Source of the DNA: Miltoncostaea oceani
GTDB taxonomy: Bacteria > Actinomycetota > Thermoleophilia > Miltoncostaeales > Miltoncostaeaceae
Assembly (NCBI RefSeq): GCF_018141545.1
Contig: NZ_CP064356.1
Coordinates: 1,687,001 to 1,751,000, forward strand
Length of the DNA: 64,000 bases
Direction: 5' to 3'
Part shown: positions 16,200 to 28,823 of the stretch, piece by piece
Position numbering within the stretch: position 1 is the first letter of the stretch
Layout of the letters: each line of letters begins with the position of its first letter
Made by a program: the position numbers and the translations under genes
The notes under the pieces: generated by a model
What the model saw: only the letters and a program-made list of their open reading frames with translations
Told to the model about the DNA's origin: nothing
The model's database searches: none

Positions 16200-17150
16200 A
16201 TGACCCTCCGGCTCCCCGACCGCTGGATCTGGGACTTCTGGACGGTCGACGAGGGCGCGCGGATCCACGTGTTCTACCTGCAGGCGCCCCGGTCCCTCGG
16301 CGACCCCGACCTGCGCCACTGGAACGTCACGATCGGGCACGCCACGTCCCCCGACCTGCGGCGGTGGGAGATCCAGCCGGACGCCCTCGCCCCCGGCGCG
16401 CCCGGGACGTTCGACGACCGCTCCACCTGGACGGGCAGCATCATCCGGGCGGGCGGGGCGTGGGCGATGCTCTACACCGGCACGTCGTCGGCGGAGGACG
16501 GCCTCGTCCAGCGCGTCGGCCTCGCGACCTCCGACGACCTCACCACGTGGACGCGGCACCCGGGGCCGGTCCTCGAGGCGGACCCCCGCTGGTACGAGCT
16601 GCTCGACCGCGACGCCTGGCACGACCAGGCGTGGCGCGACCCGTGGCTGTTCCGGGTCGACGGCGACGACGCCGTCCACGCGTACGTCACGGCCCGCGCG
16701 CGTGACGGCGACCCCCGGGGCCGCGGGGTCGTCGGGCACGCCCGGTCGCGGGACCTCGTGACGTGGGAGGTGCTGCCCCCCGTCACCGCGCCGATGGGCT
16801 TCGGCCAGATGGAGGTGCCGCAGCTCGTCGCGGCCGGCGACCGCTGGCACCTGCTGTTCTCGTCCGACCCCGGCACCCGCACCGACGCGCTCGGCCTGCG
16901 GGGCTCCGGCACGTACGGCCTCAGCGGGCCCACCCCGTTCGGCCCGTTCGACCCGGCGACGCTCACCGAGCTCGACGCCGGCGCCGACCACGTCACGTAC
17001 GCCGGCCGGGTGGTCCCGCACGGCGGCGGCATGTCGTTCCTCGCCTGGGTGGGCTACCGCGACGGGGTGACGTTCGCGGGGGAGCTGGCCGAGCCCCGGC
17101 CCGTCGTCGCGGGGGCCGACGGGACCCTCACGATCGGGGCGCCGCGGTGA
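16200..17150 (+). CDS. GH32-like fructosidase/glycoside hydrolase
   Basis: A 316-residue five-bladed beta-propeller hydrolase related to GH32 (clan GH-J). WIWDFWTVDEG near residue 9 provides the candidate nucleophile, WRDPWLF has the R146-D147-P148 motif that stabilises the substrate, and GQMEVPQLV has the candidate acid/base E205. The usual W-M-N-D-P-N-G block and the C-terminal beta-sandwich of full GH32 invertases are absent, so the exact substrate is uncertain; sucrose, levan oligosaccharides or a related sugar are possible. There is no signal peptide, so it acts in the cytoplasm. The GH68 gene overlaps its stop. Confidence 0.72.
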   Translation: MTLRLPDRWIWDFWTVDEGARIHVFYLQAPRSLGDPDLRHWNVTIGHATSPDLRRWEIQPDALAPGAPGTFDDRSTWTGSIIRAGGAWAMLYTGTSSAEDGLVQRVGLATSDDLTTWTRHPGPVLEADPRWYELLDRDAWHDQAWRDPWLFRVDGDDAVHAYVTARARDGDPRGRGVVGHARSRDLVTWEVLPPVTAPMGFGQMEVPQLVAAGDRWHLLFSSDPGTRTDALGLRGSGTYGLSGPTPFGPFDPATLTELDAGADHVTYAGRVVPHGGGMSFLAWVGYRDGVTFAGELAEPRPVVAGADGTLTIGAPR

Positions 17151-18295
17151 GCGCCCCCGTCAGCCGGTGGACGCCCGCCGACCTGGACCGCCCCGCCCCG
17201 CCGGACGTCGCGCTGCCGGTGCTCGACGCCGCCGCGGCCCCGCGGACGCTCCCCGGCTGGGACCTGTGGGACCCGGCGCCGGTCCGCACCCCGGCGGGGG
17301 GGCCCGCCCGGATCGACGGCGGCGAGCTCTGGCAGGCGCTGTCGGCCCCCGCGGCCGGCGACCCCGGCGCCCGCCACGACACCGCCCGGCTGCGCCTCCT
17401 CGCGGGCGCGCCCGGGGCCTGGCGGGACCTCGGCCCGCTCCTGCCCGACGGGGCGTCCCTCGGCTCCCGCGAATGGGCGGCGTCGCTCGTCCTCGACGAC
17501 GAGCGCGGGACGCTCGACGTGCTCTACACCGCCGCCGGCGGGCGCGACGGGACGCTGCCCCGCTTCACCCAGCGCATCGTCGCGACGTCGGCCCGCGCCG
17601 TCCGCACCGGCGACGGCGGCCTGCGCCTGACGGACTGGACGCCGCACCGCGAGGTCCTCGGCGCCGACGGGGTGCTCTACGACCGCACCGACACCGACGA
17701 CGGGGAGCCCGGCTTCATCACCGCGTTCCGGGACCCCTTCCCGTTCCGCGACCCCGCCGACGGGCGGGAGTGGCTGCTGTTCGCGGCCTCCGCGGCCGGC
17801 TCGGCGAGCACGTTCAACGGCGCCGTCGGCCTCGCCGCGGCGACGGGGGACGGGGGGTACCGGCTCGCGCCGCCGCTCCTCCGCGCCGACGGCGTCACCA
17901 CCGAGCTGGAGCGGCCCCACGTCGTCGTCCACGGCGGCCGCCACCACCTGTTCATCTCGACCCAGGCCCGCACGTTCGCCCCCGGGGTCACCGGCCCGAC
18001 CGGGCTCTACGGCTTCGTCGCGCCGGCCCTCACCGGCCCCTACCGGCCCCTCAACGGCTCGGGCCTCGTGCTGCGCAACCCGCCGGCCGAGCCGTACCAG
18101 GCGTACTCGTGGCTGGTGCTGCCCGACCTGCGGGTCGCGGCGTTCGTCGACATGCACTCGCTCGGCGGCAGGACACCCGACGACGTGACCGCCGCGGGCC
18201 CGGAGACCGCCCGCCGCCACTTCGGCGGCACCCTCGCCCCGTTCGTGCGCCTGCGCATCGACGGGGACCGCGCCGGTCCCGCCGGCCCCGCATGA
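17147..18295 (+). CDS. GH68 fructosyl hydrolase/transferase without signal peptide
   Basis: A 382-residue member of GH68 (levansucrase, inulosucrase, beta-fructofuranosidase). GWDLWDPAPVR holds the nucleophile D39, FRDPFPF the transition-state stabiliser D196, and ELERPHVV the acid/base E255. It splits sucrose and either hydrolyses or transfers the fructosyl group. Most levansucrases are secreted; here the N-terminus (MSAPVSRWTPADLD) is not a signal peptide, so a cytoplasmic sucrose hydrolase is more likely. The GTG start overlaps the previous stop and the next gene starts within its stop, giving a tight three-gene unit. Confidence 0.88.
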   Translation: MSAPVSRWTPADLDRPAPPDVALPVLDAAAAPRTLPGWDLWDPAPVRTPAGGPARIDGGELWQALSAPAAGDPGARHDTARLRLLAGAPGAWRDLGPLLPDGASLGSREWAASLVLDDERGTLDVLYTAAGGRDGTLPRFTQRIVATSARAVRTGDGGLRLTDWTPHREVLGADGVLYDRTDTDDGEPGFITAFRDPFPFRDPADGREWLLFAASAAGSASTFNGAVGLAAATGDGGYRLAPPLLRADGVTTELERPHVVVHGGRHHLFISTQARTFAPGVTGPTGLYGFVAPALTGPYRPLNGSGLVLRNPPAEPYQAYSWLVLPDLRVAAFVDMHSLGGRTPDDVTAAGPETARRHFGGTLAPFVRLRIDGDRAGPAGPA

Positions 18296-19532
18296 CCACC
18301 GGGCTCGAGCTGGTCGTCCGCGCCGGCCACCCGGACTTCCTCGACCTGCCGTGGTCGGAGCCGCTGGAGGAGTGGCGGTCGGAGCGGCTCGTGCGCATGG
18401 CGCGGGGCATCTCCCGCCACGTCGTGCGCTTCGTGGCCTACGACGACCGCGTCTACGCCCTCAAGGAGACCGAGGTCGGCGCCGCCCAGCGCGAGTACCG
18501 GCTGCTGCTGGCCCTGCGGGAGGAGGGCCTGCCGGTCGTCGAGCCCGTCGGCGTCGCGCGGTGGCGGGGGGATGGGGGAGGGCCCGACCGCGCCACGCTC
18601 ATCACCCGCTACCTCGACTACTCCCTCCCGTACCACTACCTCCTCGCGCGACGCGGGCGGCCCGGCCTGCTCGACCGCCTGCTCGACGGTGGCGCCGTGC
18701 TGATGGCGCGCCTGCACCTCGAGGGCTTCTACTGGGGGGACTTCTCCCTCTCGAACGCCCTCTTCCGGCGCGACGCGGGCGCGTTCACCGCGTACCTCGT
18801 GGACGCCGAGACGGGGGAGCGGCGGCCGTCGCTGAGCGACGCGATGCGCGACAACGACGTCGACGTCGCCGTGGAGAACATCGCCGGCGGGCTGATGGAC
18901 CTGCAGGCCGCCGGGCGGATCGAGGAGGACCTCGATCCCGTCGCCCTCGCCGCGGGGTTCCGCGAGCGCTACCGCGACCTGTGGCTCGAGCTGACCCGGG
19001 AGGACGAGGTCGGCGCCGACGAGCAGTGGCGGATCACGCAGCGGATGGAGCGGCTCAACGCCCTCGGCTTCGACGTGGAGGAGCTCGCGCTCGTGCGCTC
19101 CGCCGACGGGGAGCGCCTGCGGATGCGCCCGACCCTCGTGGAGGAGGGCCACCACTCCCGGGCCCTCGCGAGCCGCACCGGCGTCCGGGTGCAGGAGAAC
19201 CAGGCCCGCCGGCTCCTCAACGACATCGCCGCGTACGGCGCGTGGCTGGAGCACCACGAGGGGACCCCCGTCCCCGACGCCGTCGCGGCGTCACGGTGGC
19301 TCCAGAACGTCTACGAGCCGACCATCGCCCGCGTCCCCGACGAGCTCCGCACGCGCCGCGAGCCGCCGGAGCTCTTCCACGAGATGCTTCGCCACCGCGA
19401 CGCCCTCTCGCGGGAGGCCGGCCACCAGATCGGCAACGCCGAGGCCATGGACTCCTACGTGGCCGGCGTGCTCCCCGGACTGCCCGAGGAGCGCCTCCTG
19501 CGCGAGACGGACGACGCGGACGACGGGTCGGC

Positions 19533-19536
<4 letters not shown>
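18292..19536 (+). CDS. DUF4032 protein with kinase-like N-domain
   Basis: A 414-residue soluble protein. The N-terminal 180 residues look like a lipopolysaccharide-kinase/eukaryotic-kinase-like fold: YALKETEVG offers the lysine K58, FYWGDFSLSNALF the catalytic loop (D150, N155) and AYLVDAETGE the metal-binding aspartate D171. The C-terminal DUF4032 domain includes the block REAGHQIGNAEAMDSYVAG. The family is widespread in Actinomycetota and sometimes lies near sugar-metabolism genes. A phosphotransfer role is plausible but the substrate is unknown. The ATG overlaps the GH68 stop, and its own stop overlaps that of the convergent ABC ATPase. Confidence 0.8.
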
Positions 19537-20732
<1,196 letters not shown>

Positions 20733-20739
20733 GGCTCCC

Positions 20740-21570
20740 TTACCCCTTCACCGCGCCGGCCGTGAGGCCCGCGACGATCTTCCGCTGGAACAGCAGCACG
20801 AGGACGATCACCGGGACGGTGACCATCACGGCGGCGGCGGCCAGCGTGGACACCGGCGGGTTGAACTGGTCCGGGCCGACGAAGAACGCGAGCTGCGCCG
20901 GCACCGGTCGTGCGTTGGTCGTTGACGTGAGCGAGATGCCGAAGACGAAGTCGTTCCAGGCGAAGAAGAAGGTCAGGATCGCCGCCGTGAAGACGCCGGG
21001 CGCCGCCAGCGGGACGATGACCTTGCGGAACGCCTGCCACGCCGTGGCGCCGTCCACCTGGGCCGCCTGCTCGAGCTCCCACGGGATCTCGCGGAAGAAG
21101 GCCGTCAGGGTCCAGATGGCGAGCGGCAACGTGAAGCTCATGTAGGGGATGATCAGCCCGGGCCAGGTGTCGAACAGGCCGAGCGTCCGCCACATGTCGA
21201 ACAGCGGCCCGATCAGCGACACGACCGGGAACATCGCGATCGCGAGGGCGATGGTCAGCACCACCTTCTTCCCGCGGAACCTCAGCCGCGCGATCGCGTA
21301 GGCGCAGAGGGTGGCGATGATCACCGAGAGCACCGTGGCGATGATCGAGATGCCGAACGAGTTGATCAGCGCGCGCTGGAAGTCGTCGTTCTGCAGCACC
21401 GTGCTGAAGTTGTCCCCCGTCCACTCCTTCGGCAGGAACTGCGGGCTGCCGGCGGCCGTCTCCTCGACGGGCTTGAACGACAACGACAGGATCCAGGCGA
21501 TCGGCAGGAGGCACCACAGCAGCAGCAGCGTGGCGCCGATGATCACGCCGGCGTTCATCCTCGCCTTCAT
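20740..21570 (-). CDS. Sugar ABC importer permease, MalG type
   Basis: A 276-residue inner permease with six predicted helices. The EAA loop that docks on the ATPase is visible as ELEQAAQVDGATAWQAFRKV followed by IVPLAAPGV. MKARMNAG is the chosen start; its ATG overlaps the previous stop as TGATG, which argues for coupling. It belongs to the CUT1 carbohydrate transporters and pairs with the MalF-type gene before it. The sugar is unknown; neighbourhood suggests a fructose-containing or plant-derived oligosaccharide, but this is only an inference. Confidence 0.88.
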   Translation of the reverse strand: MKARMNAGVIIGATLLLLWCLLPIAWILSLSFKPVEETAAGSPQFLPKEWTGDNFSTVLQNDDFQRALINSFGISIIATVLSVIIATLCAYAIARLRFRGKKVVLTIALAIAMFPVVSLIGPLFDMWRTLGLFDTWPGLIIPYMSFTLPLAIWTLTAFFREIPWELEQAAQVDGATAWQAFRKVIVPLAAPGVFTAAILTFFFAWNDFVFGISLTSTTNARPVPAQLAFFVGPDQFNPPVSTLAAAAVMVTVPVIVLVLLFQRKIVAGLTAGAVKG

Positions 21571-22496
21571 CAGCCCTCCCTCCTCGCGGCCGCGAGGTCG
21601 ACGCGGAACAGCTTCACCAGAAGGAACGCGATCAGCAGGACCGACAGGAAGAGCAGCACCGAGAGGGCCGACCCGAGGCCGAGCTCGAACTGCTCGATGA
21701 CCTGGCGGTAGGTCAGGAACGACACCGACTCGGTGTCCTGGGCGCCCCGGGTCATCACGTAGATGTTGTCGAAGATGCGGAACGCGTCGAGGGCGCGGAA
21801 GAGGACGGCGACCATGATCGCCGCCTTCATGTTCGGCAGGATCACCTTGTAGAGGCGCTGCCACCAGCTGGCGCCGTCGACCTGGGCGGCCTCGACCATG
21901 TCGCCGGAGATCTGCGACAGGCCGGCGAGCAGCAGCAGCGCCATGAACGGCGTCGTCTTCCAGATCTCGGAGACCATGATCGCCGTCATCGCCGACCAGT
22001 GCTGTCCGAACCAGTTGAAGTCGCTATCGACGAAGGGCAGCCAGCCGTTCACGAAGCCGTTGTTGAGGCTGAACGCGAACTGCCAGGCGAACGCCGAGAC
22101 CACCGTGATGATGCCGTAGGGGATCAGGATCGAGGTGCGGATCACGCCGCGCGCGAAGATGATCTTCCACATCACGTAGGCGAACGCGAAGCCGATCACG
22201 AGCTCCACGCCGACGGTGACGACCATGATGACCACGGTGTTCCACACGTCCTTCCACCACAGCGGGTCGGTGAGGACCGTGACGTAGTTGTCGAGCCCGA
22301 GGAACTCCCGGTCGTCCGGCGCCGTGGCGCGGTACTGGAAGAGCGACAGGTACAGCGCCCGGAGCATCGGGTACGCCGTGACGGCGAGCATGATGACCAC
22401 GGCCGGCGCGACCAGCTTCCAGGCCAGCCGCTCCTCCGAGCGGGACCGGTCGGTGGTGGCCGTCCTCCTCGGTGCGGCGACGGTGTCGGTGCTCAT
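21570..22496 (-). CDS. Sugar ABC importer permease, MalF type
   Basis: A 308-residue permease. Residues 1-30 are a charged cytoplasmic leader, then about six helices (for example LVAPAVVIMLAVTAYPMLRA). The EAA loop is MVEAAQVDGASWWQRLYKVI followed by LPNMKAAIMV. It forms the translocation pore with the MalG-type partner. It lies 22 bases downstream of the binding protein gene, behind a GGAGG-type ribosome site. All four importer genes read in the same direction and probably share the promoter and palindrome upstream of the binding protein. Confidence 0.88.
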   Translation of the reverse strand: MSTDTVAAPRRTATTDRSRSEERLAWKLVAPAVVIMLAVTAYPMLRALYLSLFQYRATAPDDREFLGLDNYVTVLTDPLWWKDVWNTVVIMVVTVGVELVIGFAFAYVMWKIIFARGVIRTSILIPYGIITVVSAFAWQFAFSLNNGFVNGWLPFVDSDFNWFGQHWSAMTAIMVSEIWKTTPFMALLLLAGLSQISGDMVEAAQVDGASWWQRLYKVILPNMKAAIMVAVLFRALDAFRIFDNIYVMTRGAQDTESVSFLTYRQVIEQFELGLGSALSVLLFLSVLLIAFLLVKLFRVDLAAARREG

Positions 22497-22518
22497 GGGG
22501 TCTCCCTCCCGCCCGGCA

Positions 22519-23829
22519 TCAGAGGAGCACCTTCCCCTGCAGCGCGTCCTCGATGAAGCTCGCCGACGCCTTCGGCGTCGTGTCGGGGTCCACCGAGTTC
22601 GCGGGGTGCCAGCGGCTCAGGGTCGCGTTGACGATCGTGCTCCAGTACGGCGACGCGGGCCGCGGCCCGGCCGTCTCGATGCTCGACTGCCACAGCTCGA
22701 GCAGGTCGGCCGGGAACTGCTTGCGCAGCTCGGCGTCCTCGTAGGCGGCCTGCCGCGCCGGCATGTTGGCCGTCTCGATGGCGTACGTCACCTGGTTCTC
22801 CTCCGAGGTGATGCACTCCACCGCCTCGAGCGCCAGGTCGGTGTGGGAGCCGTACGGACTGACCCCGACGTTGATGCCGCCGATCGGGGGCCGCGACTGC
22901 TCACCGGCGACGGTCTGCGGGTACCGCGCCCATCCGAGGTCGTCGATGACGTCCCCGCCGGCGTAGTTGTTGTACGCGAAGGTCCAGTTGACCATGAACC
23001 CGCCGGCGTCGGAGCCGAGGGGCCCGAGGACGGTGCCCTCGTTCGACACCGACAGGTCGGGCTCGGCCGCCGGGGACGAGGCGAGCTGGCGGATGACCTC
23101 CGCCGCCCGCACGCCGGGCTCCTCGCCGATGTCGACGGAGGCGTCGGGGCCGGCCTGGGTGTCGCTCACGATCGATCCCCCGGCACCCTCGACCAGCGCG
23201 TTGATCCAGACGACGTAGCCCTCGTACTTGTTGGCCTGGACCCCGACGGTGGCGTCGTTCTCGCTCGCCGCGTCGATGATCTGCGCCCACGTCACCGGGC
23301 CCGTCATGTCGAGGCCCGCCTTCTCGGCGAGCGACTTGCGGTACCAGAGGACCTGGGTGTTCGCCCACAGCGGGGCCGCGACGAGCTTGTCCTCCCACGT
23401 GGCCCCGGCGACGGCGCCCTGCAGGGTCGCCCCCGACAGCGACGTCGCGACGTCGTCGGGCAGCGGTTCCAGGAGGCCCGCGTCCGCGAACTCGGCCGTG
23501 AAGACCGGGTCGAGGCTCATGAGCGCGATCGACGAGTCCTCGGCCACCAGGCGCCGCAGGAGCTGGATGCGCTGCTCCGTCGCGCTCTGGGGCAGCAGCT
23601 CGGTCTCCACCGTGTAGCGGTCGTTGCTGCACCGCTCCGCGATGCCCGCCTGGCCGAACGCCCCGGAGAACCCGTCGGGCGGGTTCGGGTCGGGGTTGAT
23701 GTACCACGTCAGGGTGGGCGTGGCGGAGTCGTCACCGCACCCGGCGACCATCGACGTCGCGACGATCGTCGCGGCGGTGACCGCCAGCGCCCGGCGCCAC
23801 CATCGCGCACGCCGCCGGATCGGTGTCAT
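22519..23829 (-). CDS. Sugar-binding lipoprotein of the ABC importer
   Basis: A 436-residue extracellular solute-binding protein. Residues 1-30 are a lipoprotein signal peptide with a basic N-region (PIRRRARWWRR), hydrophobic core and lipobox VAGC at Cys31. The body has the SBP family 1 pattern, including RIQLLRRLVAEDSSIALMSL, VTWAQIIDAASENDAT and WARYPQTVAGEQSRPPIGGI. It would capture the sugar outside the membrane and hand it to the two permeases. It is the first gene of the operon, so its level should be controlled by the palindromic site just upstream. Confidence 0.9.
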   Translation of the reverse strand: MTPIRRRARWWRRALAVTAATIVATSMVAGCGDDSATPTLTWYINPDPNPPDGFSGAFGQAGIAERCSNDRYTVETELLPQSATEQRIQLLRRLVAEDSSIALMSLDPVFTAEFADAGLLEPLPDDVATSLSGATLQGAVAGATWEDKLVAAPLWANTQVLWYRKSLAEKAGLDMTGPVTWAQIIDAASENDATVGVQANKYEGYVVWINALVEGAGGSIVSDTQAGPDASVDIGEEPGVRAAEVIRQLASSPAAEPDLSVSNEGTVLGPLGSDAGGFMVNWTFAYNNYAGGDVIDDLGWARYPQTVAGEQSRPPIGGINVGVSPYGSHTDLALEAVECITSEENQVTYAIETANMPARQAAYEDAELRKQFPADLLELWQSSIETAGPRPASPYWSTIVNATLSRWHPANSVDPDTTPKASASFIEDALQGKVLL

Positions 23830-23865
23830 CGGGAGCCTCCTGGGCAGGGAAACTGACGACCGTCC

Positions 23866-23885
23866 CTCGTGCCGAACGGCACGAG
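23866..23885. promoter_or_regulatory. Palindromic operator before the sugar importer operon
   Basis: CTCGTGCCG-AA-CGGCACGAG is a 20-base inverted repeat with nine perfect pairs, 37-56 bases before the binding-protein start. A minus-strand -10-like TAGCGT (23894-23899) is 8 bases upstream, so the repeat would cover the transcription start, where a LacI-like repressor would block the polymerase. No regulator gene is in the window. Confidence 0.55.
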
Positions 23886-23962
23886 CGACGAGGACGCTAC
23901 CACCGTGCCCGGCGCCGCGTCCCCGTAAACGGACTCCGAAACCGCCGGATCATCCCGCCGGC

Positions 23963-25740
<1,778 letters not shown>

Positions 25741-25744
<4 letters not shown>

Positions 25745-27492
25745 CCGGCGTCCCGCGCGATCAGGTCGGGGCGGGCGAGGCCGCCGTCGCGGATCTCCCG
25801 GTAGAGCTCGCTGGTGCCGTACAGCTCCTCGTGGGTGCCGCGGGCGGCGACCCGCCCCCCCTCGAGGACCACGAGCTCGTCGGCGAGGGAGAGCGTCGAG
25901 AGGCGGTGGGCGATGACGATGGTCGTGCGGCCGCGCATCACGGCGCGCAGGGCCTGCTGGATCTCGCGCTCGGTGGAGGCGTCGACGGAGGCGGTGGCCT
26001 CGTCGAGCACCAGCACCCGCGGGTCGGTGATGAGGGCGCGGGCGATCGCGATGCGCTGCCGCTGCCCTCCGGAGAGCGTCAGGCCGCGCTCGCCGACGAC
26101 GGTGTCGTACCCCTCGGGCAGATCCTCGACGAAGCCGGCCGCCTGGGCCATCGCCGCCGCCCGGCGGACCTCCTCGTCGGTCGCGTCGGGACGCCCGTAG
26201 GCGATGTTCTCGCGGATGGTCGTGGAGAAGAGGAACGGGTCCTGGGAGACCATCCCGACGGCCTGGCGCAGCTCGGCGAGGCGCAGGTCGCGGACGTCGA
26301 CGCCGTCGAGGGTCACGCGGCCCGCCGTCGGGTCGTGGAAGCGCGGCAGGAGGTTGGTCAGCGTGGTCTTGCCGGATCCGGTGGCGCCGATGATCGCGAC
26401 GGTGCGGCCGGCGGCGACGTCGAGGTCGATGTCGTCGAGGACCGGCGGCCCGTCGGGCGTGTAGGCGAACGAGACGCCCTCGAGGCGGATCTCCCCGCCG
26501 CCGGGGGGCAGGGGCCGGGCGTCCGGCGCCTCCACGATGTCGGGCTCCTCGTCGAGCACCTCGAAGATGCGGGTGCCGCCCGCGATCGCCCGCTGCGCCT
26601 GGCCGACGAGCATCCCGAGGGAGCGGAACGGCGCCATCAGGAGGGTCAGGTAGAGGTAGAAGGCGACGAACTCGCCGAGGGTCATGTCGCCGTCGATGGT
26701 GAGGATGCCGCCGTAGATCAGGACGACGCCGAGCCCGAGGACGGGCATGAACCCCATCAGGGGCTGGTACAGGGCGCGCAGCCGCGCGGCGTCCATGCTG
26801 CGGTCGAAGGCCCGGCGCGACGTGGCGCCGAAGCGCGCCGACCGGTCCCCCTCTCGGCCGAACGCCTTGATCACGCGGATGCCGACGGCGCTCTCCTCGG
26901 CCATCTCCGTGACCTCGCCGACCCGCTGCTGCACGTCGATGAGCACGGGGTTGGAGCGGCGGCTGTACCGCCACGCGACCACCAGCAGCGCCGGGCCCAT
27001 CAGCAGCGCCAGCAGGGCGAGCGACCAGTTCATCCAGAGGAGGACCCCGGTCACGATGATCAGGGTGAACGCCTGCATGAACAGGAAGATCAGGCCGTAC
27101 CCGAGGAAGAAGCGGACGGTCTGCAGGTCGCTCGTCGCGCGGGACATGAGCTGCCCGACCGGCATGCGCTCGAAGTAGGCGACCCCCATCCGCTGGAGGT
27201 GGGTGAACAGGCGGGCGCGCAGGTCGAACTCGACGGCCAGGCTCACCTGGCCGGAGACCCACCGCCGCACCACCCCGAACGCCATCCGCAGCACCACGAC
27301 GCCGACGACCGCCCACACGAGCGGCGCGAGGGCCGCGCGGTCACCCGACTCGAGGACGTCGTCGATCACCCGTCCGGTCAGGTATGGCAAGGTGACGGAG
27401 CACGCCATCAGGCCTGCGGCGCTGAGGGCGGTGACGGCGACCCGGCCCGTGTGGGGCCGCAGGAAGCCGAGCAGGCGGAGGAGGACTCTCAA
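25741..27492 (-). CDS. ABC exporter half-transporter (first subunit)
   Basis: A 583-residue MsbA-like half transporter with six membrane helices (about residues 15-300) and a complete ATPase: Walker A IIGATGSGKTTLTN, signature LSGGQRQRIAIARAL, Walker B VLVLDEATASVD and H-loop IVIAHRLSTL. Both subunits keep their catalytic glutamates, so unlike many heterodimeric exporters neither site is obviously dead. The start MRVLLRLLGFLRPHTGR lies only 48 bases from the divergent formiminotransferase gene; a short inverted repeat sits in that gap. Confidence 0.88.
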
Positions 27493-27497
27493 GGTGA

Positions 27498-27509
27498 TTC
27501 ACTGGTGAA
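27498..27509. promoter_or_regulatory. Short inverted repeat TTCAC-TG-GTGAA
   Basis: Located 6-17 bases before the start of the first exporter subunit and within the 48-base divergent spacer. TTCAC-N2-GTGAA resembles MarR-family half-sites, regulators that often control exporters, but the arms are only five bases long. Confidence 0.3.
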
Positions 27510-27540
27510 CGATAGGGGAGCCCCCAGGGGGGCACAAGCC

Positions 27541-28476
27541 GTGGCGCCGTGGCGCGACGACGCCATGCCGGTCGCGCCGCGGCCGCCCGTCGCGCTCGCC
27601 GTGCCGAACGTGTCCGAGGGACGCGACGCGGCGACGATCCACGCCCTGGTCGAGGCGTGCGAGGTCCCCGGCGTGCGGGTGCTCGACGTCCACTCCGACC
27701 CCGATCACCACCGCAGCGTCATCAGCCTCGCCGGCGAGCCGCTCGCCCTGCAGGACTCCCTCGTCGACCTCGCCGCCGCCTGCGTCGACCGCATCGACCT
27801 CCGGCGCCAGCGCGGGGCGCACCCGCGCACCGGCGCCCTGGACGTCGTCCCGATCGTCGCCTTCGACGACGACGGCATCGGCCTGGCGTCGGAGATCGCC
27901 CTCGGGCTCGCCGGGCGCCTCGCGACCGAGATCGCCCTGCCCGTCTTCCTCTACGGCGCCGTCGCGACGTCGTCCGACCGCACCCGTCCCCGCGACTTCC
28001 GCCGCGACGGCCTCGAGGGCCTCGCGCACCTCGTGGACGAGGGGGGCCTCGTGCCCGACGCCGGCCCCCCGCGGCTGCACCCCAGCGCCGGCGCGGTGCT
28101 GGTGGGCGTGCGGCCGCCCCTGATCGCCCTCAACGTCTGGCTCCCCGACGCCACGCTCACCGAGGCCCGCACCATCGCGGCCCGCGTGCGCGAGGCCGGC
28201 GGGGGCCTGCCCGGCGTGCGCGCGCTCGGGCTCTACCTGCCGGAGGCGGGCATGGCCCAGGTGTCGATGAACATCGAGGACCACCGGGCGGCCCCGCCTG
28301 CGTTGGTGATCGCCGCGGTGCGGGCCGAGGCGGAGCGCCTCGGCGTCGAGGCCGGCGACGCCGAGCTCGTCGGGCTCATCCCGCGCGACGCCGTCCTCGG
28401 CGGTCCCACCCCGTCCGCGATGCGCATCTCCGGGTTCCGGCCCGGGCAGGTCATCGACCCGACGGGGGTGGCCTGA
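27541..28476 (+). CDS. ftcD: Glutamate formiminotransferase
   Basis: A protein of 311 residues from the GTG at 27541, which has AGGGGGG eight bases upstream; the ATG at 27565 (MPVAPRPPVAL) is an alternative with no ribosome site. VALAVPNVSEGRDAATI, VLDVHSDPDHHRSVISL and RRQRGAHPRTGALDVVPI match the formiminotransferase domain of FTCD, including the catalytic histidine region. It transfers the formimino group of N-formimino-glutamate, a histidine breakdown product, to tetrahydrofolate, or works in the reverse direction in one-carbon metabolism. The cyclodeaminase domain is absent. Downstream genes overlap by a few bases up to hisS and aspS. Confidence 0.9.
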   Translation: MAPWRDDAMPVAPRPPVALAVPNVSEGRDAATIHALVEACEVPGVRVLDVHSDPDHHRSVISLAGEPLALQDSLVDLAAACVDRIDLRRQRGAHPRTGALDVVPIVAFDDDGIGLASEIALGLAGRLATEIALPVFLYGAVATSSDRTRPRDFRRDGLEGLAHLVDEGGLVPDAGPPRLHPSAGAVLVGVRPPLIALNVWLPDATLTEARTIAARVREAGGGLPGVRALGLYLPEAGMAQVSMNIEDHRAAPPALVIAAVRAEAERLGVEAGDAELVGLIPRDAVLGGPTPSAMRISGFRPGQVIDPTGVA

Positions 28477-28823
28477 TGGCCAAGCGCAAGCGCCGCAAGG
28501 GCGCCGGCCCGCCGCCGGTCGGCGTGCCCCGCCGCGCCGCCGCGGCCCAGGCGGCCGAGGCGAAGCGCCCGGAGCCGAAGCGCCGCCCCGGCGAGCCCCT
28601 CGCCCCGTCGTTCCAGGGCGTGCTCATCCGCGCGGCGATCGTGTCCGCGATCTTCTTCCCCTACCTCGTCTACGTCGTCGACGAGACACCGGTGGCGGCG
28701 CTGCTGATCAGCCTGCTCGCCTTCGGCCTGATGGTGCCGCTGGGGCTCGTCCTGGACCGCTTCCGCTACAAGCGCCAGATGAAGCGCTGGACCGAGAAGC
28801 GGGCACGGCAGACGGACCGTTGA
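28476..28823 (+). CDS. Small membrane protein with a basic N-terminus
   Basis: A 115-residue protein I do not recognise. Residues 1-50 are very rich in lysine, arginine and proline (MAKRKRRKGAGPPP). Two membrane helices follow at about 52-70 (IRAAIVSAIFFPYLVYVV) and 76-96 (AALLISLLAFGLMVPLGLVL), then a basic tail. Its ATG overlaps the ftcD stop (TGATG) and hisS starts inside its stop, so it is cotranscribed with both. No function is evident. Confidence 0.7.
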   Translation: MAKRKRRKGAGPPPVGVPRRAAAAQAAEAKRPEPKRRPGEPLAPSFQGVLIRAAIVSAIFFPYLVYVVDETPVAALLISLLAFGLMVPLGLVLDRFRYKRQMKRWTEKRARQTDR

